A stretch of 64,000 nucleotides of DNA from an uncultured Clostridia bacterium (GTDB lineage Bacteria > Bacillota > Clostridia > Christensenellales > UBA1242), in contig CAKVNK010000001.1 of the NCBI GenBank assembly GCA_934777435.1, positions 62,001 through 126,000 of the forward strand, given 5' to 3'. The notes below the pieces were generated by a model that was given only the letters and a program-made list of their open reading frames with translations, was not told the origin of the DNA and ran no database searches. The translations under genes were made by a program, and so were the position numbers. Within the stretch, counting starts at the first letter, position 1. Each line of letters opens with the position of its first letter. Positions 25,485 through 34,476 of this stretch are shown here, in pieces.

Positions 25485-25504
25485 TAAAGTAATTTAAAAA
25501 AATT

Positions 25505-25529
25505 GCGGTTGTTAACACCGCTTTTTTTG
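25505..25529 (+). terminator. Rho-independent terminator after yajC
   Basis: GCGGT (25505-25509), 7-nt loop, ACCGC (25517-25521), T-run. Confidence 0.75.
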
Positions 25530-25745
25530 TACCTTTTTTGATTTAAAAAACCACTTAAAAATTAATAAAAAATTAAAAAGAAAAACCTAACTTTTAATTG
25601 TTAAAATAAACATTAATAAAACTTCACTAAAACCTTAAAAAACGCCTATTTTACGTCATTTTAAGCCAAAAATCTTCAAATTATGTTGCGTTAAAATTGT
25701 TCTTTATTTTTAACTTGAAAATAAGTTAAAGTAGGAGGACAATTT

Positions 25746-26141
25746 ATGGAAGAAAAATCTAAAAAAGGTGGCACAATTTTAGCCATAATTAAAAGTTGTT
25801 TATTCGGTTTGGTTGTAACATTAATCGGCACTGTTATTTTGGCTGTTATTTTAAAATTTGCAGATATTCCAAACAAACTTGTTTCTTATTTAAACGATAT
25901 TATCAAAGCAATCTCATTGTTTGTTGTGGTGCTGTTCTTAAAAAAATCTTCAAGCGAAAAATTGCTTTTGCGTGCAGTGATTGCAGGCGTGGTGTACTGG
26001 GTGCTTTCATTTATCATATTCTCAATTTTAAATGGCGGTTTCGGTTTCGATTTAAGCATTTTGTTTGATTTGCTTTTTGCTGTTATTGTGGCGGTTGTTG
26101 CAACTATCATTTTCAAACTCACAAGCAAAAAGACTGCATAA
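25746..26141 (+). CDS. YrzE/TIGR04086-like membrane protein
   Basis: Four membrane helices in 131 residues (about 12-35, 48-66, 74-95 and 103-125) and charged ends, with KSCLFGLVVTLIGTVILAVILKFADI at the start. This size, topology and position between yajC and secD match the TIGR04086/YrzE family found at the same place in Bacillus and Clostridia. Function unknown; association with the Sec system is only by position. AGTAGGAGG ribosome site. Confidence 0.72.
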   Translation: MEEKSKKGGTILAIIKSCLFGLVVTLIGTVILAVILKFADIPNKLVSYLNDIIKAISLFVVVLFLKKSSSEKLLLRAVIAGVVYWVLSFIIFSILNGGFGFDLSILFDLLFAVIVAVVATIIFKLTSKKTA

Positions 26142-26280
26142 GATAAAAAGCATTTTCTTTTTTGAACAAAAATCAGCATTAATTTATCTCAATTAACCTA
26201 TAAATTTAAACTTTTTGGGCTATTATTTAGTTATTATATAAATTAAAATAAGTTAGTTTATTAATTTGCACTTGTTTCGT

Positions 26281-26309
26281 TTGACAACAAAGCAAAATTT
26301 GTTTATAAT
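26281..26309 (+). promoter_or_regulatory. Consensus sigma-A promoter (secD-secF)
   Basis: TTGACA (26281-26286), 17-bp spacer, TATAAT (26304-26309), followed by AGGAG and the secD ATG. Confidence 0.9.
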
Positions 26310-26331
26310 CTAACTGATTTAGGAGAATTAG

Positions 26332-27645
26332 ATGACTAAAAGACGCTCAAAAAGTTTATTTGTTATTTTCGCAATAATTTTAGTTGTTTGCTTGCTTGCA
26401 TGCTTTGTTAATTTTACCTATCCATTGTCAATCAATGGCAAGTATTTTTCTTATTCCAATTTTGTTTCTAATTTAAAATTGGGCGAAGATATTGGGTCAA
26501 CATACCGCATTGTTTATCGTGCAGAATTGCTTGATGGCGAAGTTGATTCAAGTTATGACAAATTAACAAATTCAGCAATGTCAAAATTGTTGCAAATTAT
26601 TGAAAGCGAAGGCTTTAAAGACGCAACTATCGGCAGATATGGGGAAGACCAAGTGGTTCTTCAAGTTGCAGTTAATGGTGAAGATGATATATCAAATTTA
26701 ACAAGTTTGGTTGGTGAACCAGCCAGAATTAGTTTTTCAGCAAGTGAAGATGCTAGTTCAGCCTTTGTTGATGCTTCAAACATTAAATCTGTTTCCGCTT
26801 ATGATTATTATAACAGCGAAAACGGTAAAATGGTTTACTACGTGCGTATTGACTTTAATGATGATGTTAAAGAAAAAATCGCCACAGCAACAAAAGACGG
26901 TGGCAAAATCTACATTTATTTTGGTGAAGAACTTTTCACACAAATGGATTTAGGCGGTAATGCAATCGAAGATGGTATGATTTTAATTCAAAGTGAAGCC
27001 TTCACAAGCCACCTTATTGCTAACACATATGCAAACAAAATCCGTTCTGGTATGCTTGATGTAAATTTAACAAAATTAGACGCTGGCAAAATGAGTGCAA
27101 CATATGGCATGGGTGCAAACATTTATGTTTACGCAATTTTTGCAGTGTTTGCTGTTGCAGTGCTTGTGCTTATGGTTGTTAAATACCGTGATATGGGGTG
27201 GTTAAGTGCATTTGCAATGATGTTCTTTGCTGTTATCGGCTTGTTCTTGTTGCAATCAATTCCAGCAGTTCATATCAATTTTGCTGGTGTTATAGGTATG
27301 ATGCTTGGCTATATGTTAATGGCTGATAGTTTAATTTCAATCTTGGAAAGTGCAAAACGTCATTATCAAGCAGATACAAAGTTATATATTGCATTTAAAC
27401 TTGCATTTAAAGAAAGTTTAGTTCGCATTTTCGTTAACAATTCATTGTTTGCATTGCTTGGCTTTGTTTGTATGTTTATGCCAAGTTTGGCAATCCAATC
27501 ATTTGGTTGGGTATCATTTGTTTTGCCATTTGTAAGCGTGTTTGTAAGTTTGGCTTTGATGCGTTTGTTTGTTGCAATGTATCTTGCGCTTAACAATGAA
27601 GACGGCAAAAAATGTAACTTCCACAAAGGAGGTAAAAATGCTTAA
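26332..27645 (+). CDS. secD: Protein translocase subunit SecD
   Basis: RND-type membrane protein that uses the proton gradient to help release secreted proteins. One N-terminal helix (about 8-28), a large extracytoplasmic P1 domain (about 35-260), and five further helices (about 262-425). Family stretches: GSTYRIVYRAEL (equivalent of the usual 'GGxxLxY'), IRSGMLDVNLTKLDA before helix 2, and GMMLGYMLMADSLISILE in place of the usual 'GMAVDANVLIFERI': the conserved Asp of this helix is present in a changed context. 437 residues; overlaps secF by 8 nt. Confidence 0.88.
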   Translation: MTKRRSKSLFVIFAIILVVCLLACFVNFTYPLSINGKYFSYSNFVSNLKLGEDIGSTYRIVYRAELLDGEVDSSYDKLTNSAMSKLLQIIESEGFKDATIGRYGEDQVVLQVAVNGEDDISNLTSLVGEPARISFSASEDASSAFVDASNIKSVSAYDYYNSENGKMVYYVRIDFNDDVKEKIATATKDGGKIYIYFGEELFTQMDLGGNAIEDGMILIQSEAFTSHLIANTYANKIRSGMLDVNLTKLDAGKMSATYGMGANIYVYAIFAVFAVAVLVLMVVKYRDMGWLSAFAMMFFAVIGLFLLQSIPAVHINFAGVIGMMLGYMLMADSLISILESAKRHYQADTKLYIAFKLAFKESLVRIFVNNSLFALLGFVCMFMPSLAIQSFGWVSFVLPFVSVFVSLALMRLFVAMYLALNNEDGKKCNFHKGGKNA

Positions 27646-28591
27646 TAGAGATTTTACAAAATCAAACAAAGATTATTTCAATAAAAACAAAATTGCATTG
27701 ATTATCATTTCAGCATTTTTGTTAATCGGCATTATCATTGCAAGCGTGTTTGGTTTGCATGGCAATTTTGAAATGGTAGGGTATAACGAATTTTCTGTTA
27801 AAATTGGCAGTGAAGTTAATATAACAGAAACCAGCAAAAAGATAGAACAAGTTGTTAAAACTTATGATGCTGGGTTTGACACAATTTCAGTTTGTGGTGA
27901 AGGTGACGAAACAAAACTTGTTATCCGCTACACTAAAAATATCACAACAGAAGAACAAACAGAAATAGCCGATAAAATTGCTGATAAATTGAGTATCAGC
28001 GTTGCAAATATCAGCAGTCCAGTTAAAGTTGCACCAGTTGTGCGTAAAACTGATTATATTTACGCATTTGTTGCAATCTTGCTTTTGGTTGCATTATCAA
28101 GTTTGTTTGCATTTATCCGTTACAATGGGGCAAGTGCAATAGCAATCATTATCAGTTCAATCATTGGCAGTGTTGGGTTTATTTCAATCTGTGCAATGCT
28201 CAGATTGACAGTTGGTTTAAGCATTTTTGCTATTATGGTTGTGCTTAACTTGCTTATTGTTTATGGTTGCCTTAATGTGTTTGAATCTATGCGAAAAGAT
28301 ACATGGTTAAACAGCGGTGATTTTGGCAAAGCAATCAAAACAGCAATGGTTCAATCAAGGTTTAGGATGAACGCATTAGCAATCAGCGTATTTGCGTTTG
28401 GCTTGTTGTTTGTGATTATTGCACCAAGTGCGCTTAAATATATTGCACTTAACCTTATGTTTGTTGCCGTGGTTGAACTTGCAGTTTGCTTGTATGTTTT
28501 GCCTTTTGTTTGGAGTGCTTGCATAACACATTGCAAAAAACGTGTACGCAAGGTTAAACCAGCCAAGGCCGAAACAGCAGAAGAAAAATAG
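27638..28591 (+). CDS. secF: Protein translocase subunit SecF
   Basis: Partner of SecD. N-terminal helix (about 20-38), a P1-like domain with EFSVKIGSEVNITETSKKIEQVV, and five helices. The LRLTVGLSIFAIMVVLNLLIVYGCLNVFESMRKD segment corresponds to the SecF helix that normally reads 'GYSINDTIVVFDRIREN': the usual Asp is absent here (I-V-Y-G-C-L-N-V-F-E), so proton coupling may differ. ATG 27638 follows AAAGGAGG; it overlaps secD by 8 nt. 317 residues with a basic C-terminus. Confidence 0.87.
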   Translation: MLNRDFTKSNKDYFNKNKIALIIISAFLLIGIIIASVFGLHGNFEMVGYNEFSVKIGSEVNITETSKKIEQVVKTYDAGFDTISVCGEGDETKLVIRYTKNITTEEQTEIADKIADKLSISVANISSPVKVAPVVRKTDYIYAFVAILLLVALSSLFAFIRYNGASAIAIIISSIIGSVGFISICAMLRLTVGLSIFAIMVVLNLLIVYGCLNVFESMRKDTWLNSGDFGKAIKTAMVQSRFRMNALAISVFAFGLLFVIIAPSALKYIALNLMFVAVVELAVCLYVLPFVWSACITHCKKRVRKVKPAKAETAEEK

Positions 28592-28597
28592 ATTAAG

Positions 28598-28625
28598 GCC
28601 TTTCTTATGAAAGGCTTTTTCTTTT
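28598..28625 (+). terminator. Rho-independent terminator after secF
   Basis: GCCTTTC (28598-28604), TTAT loop, GAAAGGC (28609-28615), T-run. Confidence 0.88.
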
Positions 28626-28719
28626 TAAATAAGGTCAATTAACTAATAATCAAACTAAATAGATTTTTAATTAATCAAATCTAATATATATTAAACAATT
28701 TTTACACTATGGAAGATTT

Positions 28720-31110
28720 ATGAAGTACGTTTGCAATATTGATGAAAATGTTAATAATGAATTTGTGTGCGAGATGAGCAAGATTTTTAATCTTGATAAA
28801 CACCTTGTTGCTCTTTTATATTCACGTGGCATAGATACACAAGCAAAACTTAATCAATATTTATCACCAAGCATACGTGATTTATATGACCCATTTTTGT
28901 TTGAAGATATGTCAGCAGTGGTTGAAAAAATTGAAAAACACATTGCAAAGGGTAGCAAAATTTTAATATTTGGCGATTATGATGTTGATGGCATCACTGC
29001 CAGTGCAATCTTGATTAAATATTTTCAATCAGTTGGAGCAGAAGTTAGCAATTATATGCCAAATAGATATGAAGACGGTTATGGACTTTCAGTGCCAACT
29101 CTTGAGAAAATTTTTGCAAAAAATAAACCAAATTTGGTTATAACAGTAGACTGCGGTATCACCGCTGTTGAAGAAGTTGAATACCTTAAAAATAACAATG
29201 TTGACGTGATTGTAACCGACCACCACGAACCGGGTGAAACCTTACCAGATTGCCTTATAATCAACCCAAAAGTTAGCAAAACATATCCTTTCCATTGTCT
29301 TTGTGGGGCAGGTGTTGCAATTAAACTTGTTCAAGCGTTGGCCGGTATCACAACTGCTACAAAGTATTTGCCTATTTGTGCCATTGCAACCATTGCCGAT
29401 ATTGTTGAATTGTTGGACGAAAACCGTGCAATCGTAAGCCTTGGCTTGAAAGATATAGACAAATTGCCAGTGGGTATTTTACGCCTTATCCAAGAGTGTG
29501 GCGTTAATAAAAACAGTTGCAAAGCAAGTGATATAGCCTTTAAAATTGCTCCAAAAATCAATGCAAGCGGGCGTATGGGCAGTGCTGAAACCAGCCTAGA
29601 ACTTTATATGGAAGAAAACCCAAACAAAGTTAAGCCAATCATAAACAAGATTTTAGAATTTAACACTCGCCGTCAACAGTTGTGTGATAGAGTTTACACT
29701 GATGTTAAAGCAGATTTACAAGGCAAAGATATATTTAAAATTAGTGCCATTGTGATGTCGTCTGCAGAGTGGGATAGCGGTATTTTAGGTATTGTTTCTG
29801 CACGTATTGCGGAAGAATACCACCGTCCAACTTTCTTGTTCAGCCAAGTGGGGGACGAATTGACCGGTTCTTGTCGCAGTGTCAATGGCGTTAATGTTCA
29901 CACATTGTTAAGCAGTATGAGCAGTATTTTAACAAAATTTGGCGGTCACCCAATGGCAGCAGGTTTAACACTTAAAGTTGACAATTTTGATGAATTTACC
30001 CGCCTTACAAACCAATATGTTGAACAAAATTTGAACAAGGCAGACTTTTTACCCACAAAGGCATATGATTTTGCACTTGAACCAAGCGAAGTTAACTTAA
30101 AATTAGTTGAGGATATTGATAGATTAGAGCCATGCGGACATATGAACGCACGTCCAATTTTTGCTTTCCGCCTTAAAAATGCAACAATCAGCAGTTTGCC
30201 AAAACACCCACAACATTTGGTGCTTAATTATCCAAACTTTAATTTGCTTGCATTTAACGCTAGCAATAACTATTTTGTGCTTTCTGGTAACACAGAGTGT
30301 AGCATTTTGGCAGATTTAAGCCTAGACACATTTAGAAACAGCAAAACCATATCAGGCATAGTAAAATCTATTGACTATGAAGGGGTATACCGCCCACAAG
30401 ATAACGATATTATGCTTGCTGAATATGTTAAGCAAATTTTGTACCCAGTGCAAGATGGCTACAAATTCAACAATTATAATCGTGATCAACTTATCCGTTT
30501 GCTTTTGGATATGGATAAAAATGTTTACGGCACATTGATTGTTGCCAACGATTACAACACATATATTAACTTTAAATCAGTGTATGATAGCAACAATATT
30601 TTCCGCAATCGTGTGTTTGAAATAGGCGATGCAACTGGGCTTAACACAATATTGTTAGCACCAACAAATTTTGAATATTTTAACACTTTCAGCCGTATAA
30701 TTTTCCTTGACCCATTGCTAAATATGGGGTATTTGGCTGAATTACAACACAATACAAAGTCAACTGTCTACCTTCCACATATTTTGGATAACACTGCAAA
30801 CATATTAAAAAATATCAGTTTGCAAAGAGAAGTTTTTGGCAAATATTTCCGTTTGTTGCAATATGCTTGTGATAACAAAATAATAGGATATTATTGTCAC
30901 AATATGTTCAAAAATATAATGGCAAAAACCAAGCAAAAAGATGATTATAATTATTTGCAATTTTATGTTTGTTTGGAAGTGTTTAAGGAACTTGGCATAG
31001 TTGTGACTAACGAAACTAACACTCAAATTGAAGCAATAACAAACAAGAAAAATCCGCTTAATGCAAGCAGTTTTTATAACCGTTTGGTAAGTATGAAAAC
31101 CGCCAGATAA
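28720..31110 (+). CDS. recJ: Single-strand-specific 5'-3' exonuclease RecJ
   Basis: DHH-family exonuclease for recombination and repair. Motif I FGDYDVDGITASAIL (about 90-104), motif II VTVDCGIT, motif III VTDHHEPGE (about 165-173), motif IV GRMGSAETSLELY, the DHHA1 motif FGGHPMAAGLTL (about 408-419), an OB-like domain (about 450-560), and a C-terminal part (about 600-796) as in Bacillus-type long RecJ. 796 residues. It follows secDF as in Bacillus. No strong Shine-Dalgarno (GGAAGA 5 nt before the ATG). Confidence 0.94.
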   Translation: MKYVCNIDENVNNEFVCEMSKIFNLDKHLVALLYSRGIDTQAKLNQYLSPSIRDLYDPFLFEDMSAVVEKIEKHIAKGSKILIFGDYDVDGITASAILIKYFQSVGAEVSNYMPNRYEDGYGLSVPTLEKIFAKNKPNLVITVDCGITAVEEVEYLKNNNVDVIVTDHHEPGETLPDCLIINPKVSKTYPFHCLCGAGVAIKLVQALAGITTATKYLPICAIATIADIVELLDENRAIVSLGLKDIDKLPVGILRLIQECGVNKNSCKASDIAFKIAPKINASGRMGSAETSLELYMEENPNKVKPIINKILEFNTRRQQLCDRVYTDVKADLQGKDIFKISAIVMSSAEWDSGILGIVSARIAEEYHRPTFLFSQVGDELTGSCRSVNGVNVHTLLSSMSSILTKFGGHPMAAGLTLKVDNFDEFTRLTNQYVEQNLNKADFLPTKAYDFALEPSEVNLKLVEDIDRLEPCGHMNARPIFAFRLKNATISSLPKHPQHLVLNYPNFNLLAFNASNNYFVLSGNTECSILADLSLDTFRNSKTISGIVKSIDYEGVYRPQDNDIMLAEYVKQILYPVQDGYKFNNYNRDQLIRLLLDMDKNVYGTLIVANDYNTYINFKSVYDSNNIFRNRVFEIGDATGLNTILLAPTNFEYFNTFSRIIFLDPLLNMGYLAELQHNTKSTVYLPHILDNTANILKNISLQREVFGKYFRLLQYACDNKIIGYYCHNMFKNIMAKTKQKDDYNYLQFYVCLEVFKELGIVVTNETNTQIEAITNKKNPLNASSFYNRLVSMKTAR

Positions 31111-31215
31111 TTTATATAAACATTAAAAAACAAATCTAATTTAAAATATTAAACCTTTAAGTTTTAAACTGGGATATTTAGATTTGCACAACAGCAAAAA
31201 CGCAAAAGGTCAACA

Positions 31216-31893
31216 ATGCTAATTTCACTTTTATTTAGTAACATCGAACCATTAGACGCTTTAATACAATTTTTAATGATTGTGTTTGTTTTTGCATTTT
31301 CACTTTCATTGCGTGAGTTTGCACGTGCTTTGTCCGCCTATAAAATGGGTGATGATACTGCAAAATTGATGGGCAGATTAACACTTAATCCAATCAAACA
31401 CATTGACCCAGCAGGTTTTATTTTCTTTATGCTGATAGGTGTGGGTTGGTCTAAACCTGTGCCAATCAATCCAACCAAATTTAAAAATTATCGCAAGGGT
31501 ATAAGGTGGGTTTCATGCTCTGGAGTGTTGGCTAACTTTTTGTTTGGCTTGTTTGCTTCACTTTTATATCTCACTTTAAACCGCACTGTTGGTTGCCCAA
31601 CAACTGCCATGCAATATTTGTATCTGTTTTTGATGATTACCATGCAAATTAATAGTTTTTTGGTGCTTTTCAATATTTTGCCAATATATCCACTTGCGGG
31701 TTTTGATTTTATAACCACATTTATGAAATCTAACAATAAATTTATATATTTCAACCTTAAAAATGGCGTAAAATTGCTTTACACTATTTTGATTGTTAGC
31801 CTTATAATTGATTTATTGTTTGGCGTTGATTTGTTTGCGTTCTACCTGAATTTATTGTATAATTATATATATTTACCACTGGCGTTAATATAG
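31216..31893 (+). CDS. Site-2-protease-like membrane protein that has lost its zinc ligands
   Basis: Overall a match to the short M50 (YwhC-type) site-2 proteases: SAYKMGDDTAKLMGRLTLNPIKHIDPAGF (about 47-76) is the stretch that always follows the HExxH helix. Here that helix reads SLREFARALSAY, so both histidines of HExxH are arginine (RExxR); the Glu remains. The third ligand motif, normally 'N-x-x-P-x-x-P-L-D-G', reads NILPIYPLAGFDF, with Asp replaced by Ala. About five to six membrane helices, 225 residues. Probably a non-catalytic pseudoprotease. Located before scpA-scpB, a usual place for this family in Clostridia. AAAGGT ribosome site. Confidence 0.83.
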   Translation: MLISLLFSNIEPLDALIQFLMIVFVFAFSLSLREFARALSAYKMGDDTAKLMGRLTLNPIKHIDPAGFIFFMLIGVGWSKPVPINPTKFKNYRKGIRWVSCSGVLANFLFGLFASLLYLTLNRTVGCPTTAMQYLYLFLMITMQINSFLVLFNILPIYPLAGFDFITTFMKSNNKFIYFNLKNGVKLLYTILIVSLIIDLLFGVDLFAFYLNLLYNYIYLPLALI

Positions 31894-31974
31894 TTAAAAC
31901 AAATTGTTTACTTAACGTTTTAATTAAAAAAATTATTTTGCTTTAAACCTTTTGTAATAAATTTTAACTAATTA

Positions 31975-32008
31975 AGATTGTTGGCAGATTTATTCAGTTT
32001 AACAATCT
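31975..32008 (+). other. Inverted repeat in the scpA leader
   Basis: AGATTGTT (31975-31982) and AACAATCT (32001-32008) form a perfect 8-bp stem around an 18-nt loop, 37 nt before the scpA ATG. No T-run follows, so not a terminator. Could be a leader structure; function unknown. Confidence 0.45.
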
Positions 32009-32044
32009 GTTAATCAATCTACGCTGGTTTCTTTTTGGGGTGTT

Positions 32045-32797
32045 ATGGAAGATATTGAAGAACTGACCGAAGATGAATTAGGCAGTCACTTAACGTTTAA
32101 ATTAGAAGGCTTTGAAGGGCCTTTGGATCTTTTGTTGCACCTTATCAAAGAAAACAATATGTCCATTGACACAATCCGTATCAGTGAAATCACCGATCAA
32201 TACTTAAAATATATGGAAGATGTTAAAAATTTGGATATGGACGAAGCCGTATCTTTCTTGGATATGACAAGCCGTCTTTTGGAACTTAAATCAAAAGCAT
32301 TGTTGCCAGTTGAAAAGATTGAAGAAGATAACGATGAAGAAGATAGCCTGTTAAAACTTCAAATGGACTTGAAAGAGTATGAATTGTTTAAAGAAGCAGG
32401 GCAAAACTTGCAACAATATGAAAATGTAGACAGATTTTATAAACAACCAGACAAAATGGCTGGTGATACACGTATTGTATTTAACGATTTTAATTTGGAT
32501 AAATTGCTTGATGCTTTTGCTTTCATTTTGATGAAAACCAAAGATAGAGAAAACCCAGAAGAAAAGAAAATTAAGCGTGATCGTTGGACAGTTGCTGATA
32601 AAATAGCATTTTTAACTGGCGTGCTTAAAGAAAATAAAGAGATTAACTTTTTCAGCCTTTTTGACGATACTTACACAAAAAGTGAAATCATTAACACATT
32701 TTTGGCAATTTTGGAAATGCTTAAATTCCAAAAAATTGTAGTTGTTCAGGCTGATAAATACCAAGATATATTGATTAAAGCAAGGGAAGGTGAATAA
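32045..32797 (+). CDS. scpA: Segregation and condensation protein A
   Basis: Kleisin subunit of the SMC-ScpAB condensin. Conserved opening LTFKLEGFEGPLDLLLHLIKENNMSIDTI (about 16-44), central TSRLLELKSKALLP, and the C-terminal winged helix FLAILEMLKFQKIVVVQ that contacts the SMC head. 250 residues. Its stop overlaps the scpB ATG by one base (TAATG). Confidence 0.95.
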   Translation: MEDIEELTEDELGSHLTFKLEGFEGPLDLLLHLIKENNMSIDTIRISEITDQYLKYMEDVKNLDMDEAVSFLDMTSRLLELKSKALLPVEKIEEDNDEEDSLLKLQMDLKEYELFKEAGQNLQQYENVDRFYKQPDKMAGDTRIVFNDFNLDKLLDAFAFILMKTKDRENPEEKKIKRDRWTVADKIAFLTGVLKENKEINFFSLFDDTYTKSEIINTFLAILEMLKFQKIVVVQADKYQDILIKAREGE

Positions 32798-33486
32798 TGA
32801 AATATGAAGATATTGCCCGCGTGATTGAAGGTGTGTTGTTTGTGGCTGGCGATGGCGTTGAAATTGACGAATTTAAGCGTAAATTTGATATCAATGATAA
32901 AGAATTTAACAAATGCTTAGATTTGCTTAAAACAAAGTATAACGAACAAAGTGGCATAAATATCATTACATATAAAACCAAAGTTCAATTATGTTCAAAC
33001 CCACAAATTGTTGAAGATATTAGTGAAATTTTAAATCCGATTAGGGAACGCACTTTAACAAAAGCAGCCCTTGAAACTGTTGCCATCATTGCTTATAAGC
33101 AACCAATCACAAGGTTGGAAATTGAAAACATACGTAATGTTAAAAACGCTGATTATGCCATTGATTTGCTTATTTCAAACAACCTTATTGAAGTGGTTGG
33201 ACGTAAAGATGCGGTTGGTAAACCATTGCTTTATGGCACAACTGACCAATTCTTGAAACGTTTTGGTTTAACTAGTATTGAAAACTTGCCAAATTATAAT
33301 GAATTGCTTGATAGAATACGTGTTATTCACAGTGATGGTGATTCACTTTACCGTGAATTTTCTATCCCTGATGAAGAAGCGGAAGAAAGCAAAACAACAG
33401 CAGAAACTTCTGTTAACACTGCAAACGTGTCAAACACTGACAATGTTAACACAAGTGCAGAACAAAACCAAGATCAACCAGCATAA
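32797..33486 (+). CDS. scpB: Segregation and condensation protein B
   Basis: Winged-helix partner of ScpA. YEDIARVIEGVLFVAGDGVEIDEF (family opening), the ALETVAIIAYKQPITRLEIENIRNV helix-turn-helix (about 90-112), GRKDAVGKPLLYGTTDQFLKRFGL. A Glu/Thr/Asn-rich tail of about 40 residues is probably disordered. 229 residues. AAGGTGA lies before the ATG. A terminator hairpin follows 30 bp later, although the next operon genes are close. Confidence 0.95.
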   Translation: MKYEDIARVIEGVLFVAGDGVEIDEFKRKFDINDKEFNKCLDLLKTKYNEQSGINIITYKTKVQLCSNPQIVEDISEILNPIRERTLTKAALETVAIIAYKQPITRLEIENIRNVKNADYAIDLLISNNLIEVVGRKDAVGKPLLYGTTDQFLKRFGLTSIENLPNYNELLDRIRVIHSDGDSLYREFSIPDEEAEESKTTAETSVNTANVSNTDNVNTSAEQNQDQPA

Positions 33487-33516
33487 TGCCAATTTAAGCA
33501 TAAATTTAAGTTTAAG

Positions 33517-33550
33517 TAAGATACTACCATATGTGGTATCTTATTTTTTT
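33517..33550 (+). terminator. Terminator hairpin that encloses the next gene's start codon
   Basis: TAAGATACTAC (33517-33527) pairs with GTGGTATCTTA (33533-33543) with one G-T pair, followed by TTTTTTT. The ATG of the following gene (33531-33533) is in the loop/3' arm. It should end part of the scpAB transcription; read-through would be needed for the genes that follow. Confidence 0.8.
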
Positions 33551-34115
33551 GTTTGTTATATTGATTTTGCTGATGTCAATAGTGTATCCGTTTTTAATCA
33601 ATGTTGAAGTTAAATTCAATTTGTTGAAGTTAAAAGGCGTGTTTACACTTGTTTTGTTAAGTAAAATTAAATTGCAGTATAAACTTCGTGTTAAAAATGG
33701 CTATGTTTATATCTATCACAACAGAAAAGAAAAACGCTTTAAATTAACTGACCAATCGTTCAATGTGATTTTCTTTTTAAACCTTATAAAGCAAATATAT
33801 TTTAGGCATCAACTTTTGCTTTTTGATATATTTTCAACCTTTGGATATGCCAATGATGCGTGTGTAACGGCGGTTGGAGCAGGGTATTTTGATGTTGTTG
33901 GTAAATCGGTTTTTTGCAAAGTTCAAAACAACAAAAAAAGTGCACATATTTTTGTTAATGTTGAGCCAAAATATAATCAAGATATTTGTTCAATAAGGGC
34001 AAAAAGTTCGATAAGGGTGTCAATTTGGGATATGTTATATTCGTTGGCATACACATTAATTTATTCATGGAGAAGTTATGAAAAAAATAGAAAAAATAAA
34101 CTTAAACAAAGATAA
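33531..34115 (+). CDS. DUF2953-type membrane-anchored protein, YtfI-like
   Basis: One N-terminal membrane helix (MWYLIFLFVILILLMSIVYPF), then a beta-rich domain starting NVEVKFNLLKLKGVF and a basic end (SYEKNRKNKLKQR), 194 residues. This topology directly before gerW/ytfJ matches the DUF2953 protein YtfI of Bacillus and Clostridia, which is linked to sporulation by neighbourhood. The start codon lies inside a terminator hairpin and has no clear Shine-Dalgarno; a later ATG (33573) would remove most of the membrane helix. It overlaps gerW by 38 nt. Confidence 0.68.
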   Translation: MWYLIFLFVILILLMSIVYPFLINVEVKFNLLKLKGVFTLVLLSKIKLQYKLRVKNGYVYIYHNRKEKRFKLTDQSFNVIFFLNLIKQIYFRHQLLLFDIFSTFGYANDACVTAVGAGYFDVVGKSVFCKVQNNKKSAHIFVNVEPKYNQDICSIRAKSSIRVSIWDMLYSLAYTLIYSWRSYEKNRKNKLKQR

Positions 34116-34476
34116 CAAAATTGAGTCACTCATTGATGTTTCACTTGATAAAGTGCGTTCGCTTATTGATGTAAACTGTGTGGTTGGTAATGCAATCACC
34201 ATGCCAGATAATTCAGTGATTATTCCAATATCAAAGGTCAGCGTGGGCTTTGTTACAGGTGGTGGCGAATATAACGACTTAAACGCAAAACGCAACTCGG
34301 CAGACTTTCCAATGGCTGGTGGTACTGGCGGTGGCTTTACTGTTACTCCTATTGGCTTTTTTGTAGTTAATAATAACAAATTTAAAATTATCCATGCCGA
34401 TAAATCAACTGCTTATCTTGGGCTTATCAAAAATGCAACCGAAGTACTTAAAAAATTTGTGGGGAATATAAAATGA
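34078..34476 (+). CDS. gerW: Spore germination/sporulation protein GerW (YtfJ)
   Basis: A 132-residue GerW-family protein. Conserved: VGNAITMPDNSVIIPISKVSVGFVTGGGEY (about 41-70) and the glycine-rich PMAGGTGGGFTVTPIGFFVV. In Bacillus the protein is needed for full germination response to L-alanine and is made in the forespore. Overlaps the YtfI-like gene upstream and the carboxypeptidase gene downstream, showing tight coupling. AATGGAGAAGTT precedes the ATG. Confidence 0.93.
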   Translation: MKKIEKINLNKDNKIESLIDVSLDKVRSLIDVNCVVGNAITMPDNSVIIPISKVSVGFVTGGGEYNDLNAKRNSADFPMAGGTGGGFTVTPIGFFVVNNNKFKIIHADKSTAYLGLIKNATEVLKKFVGNIK

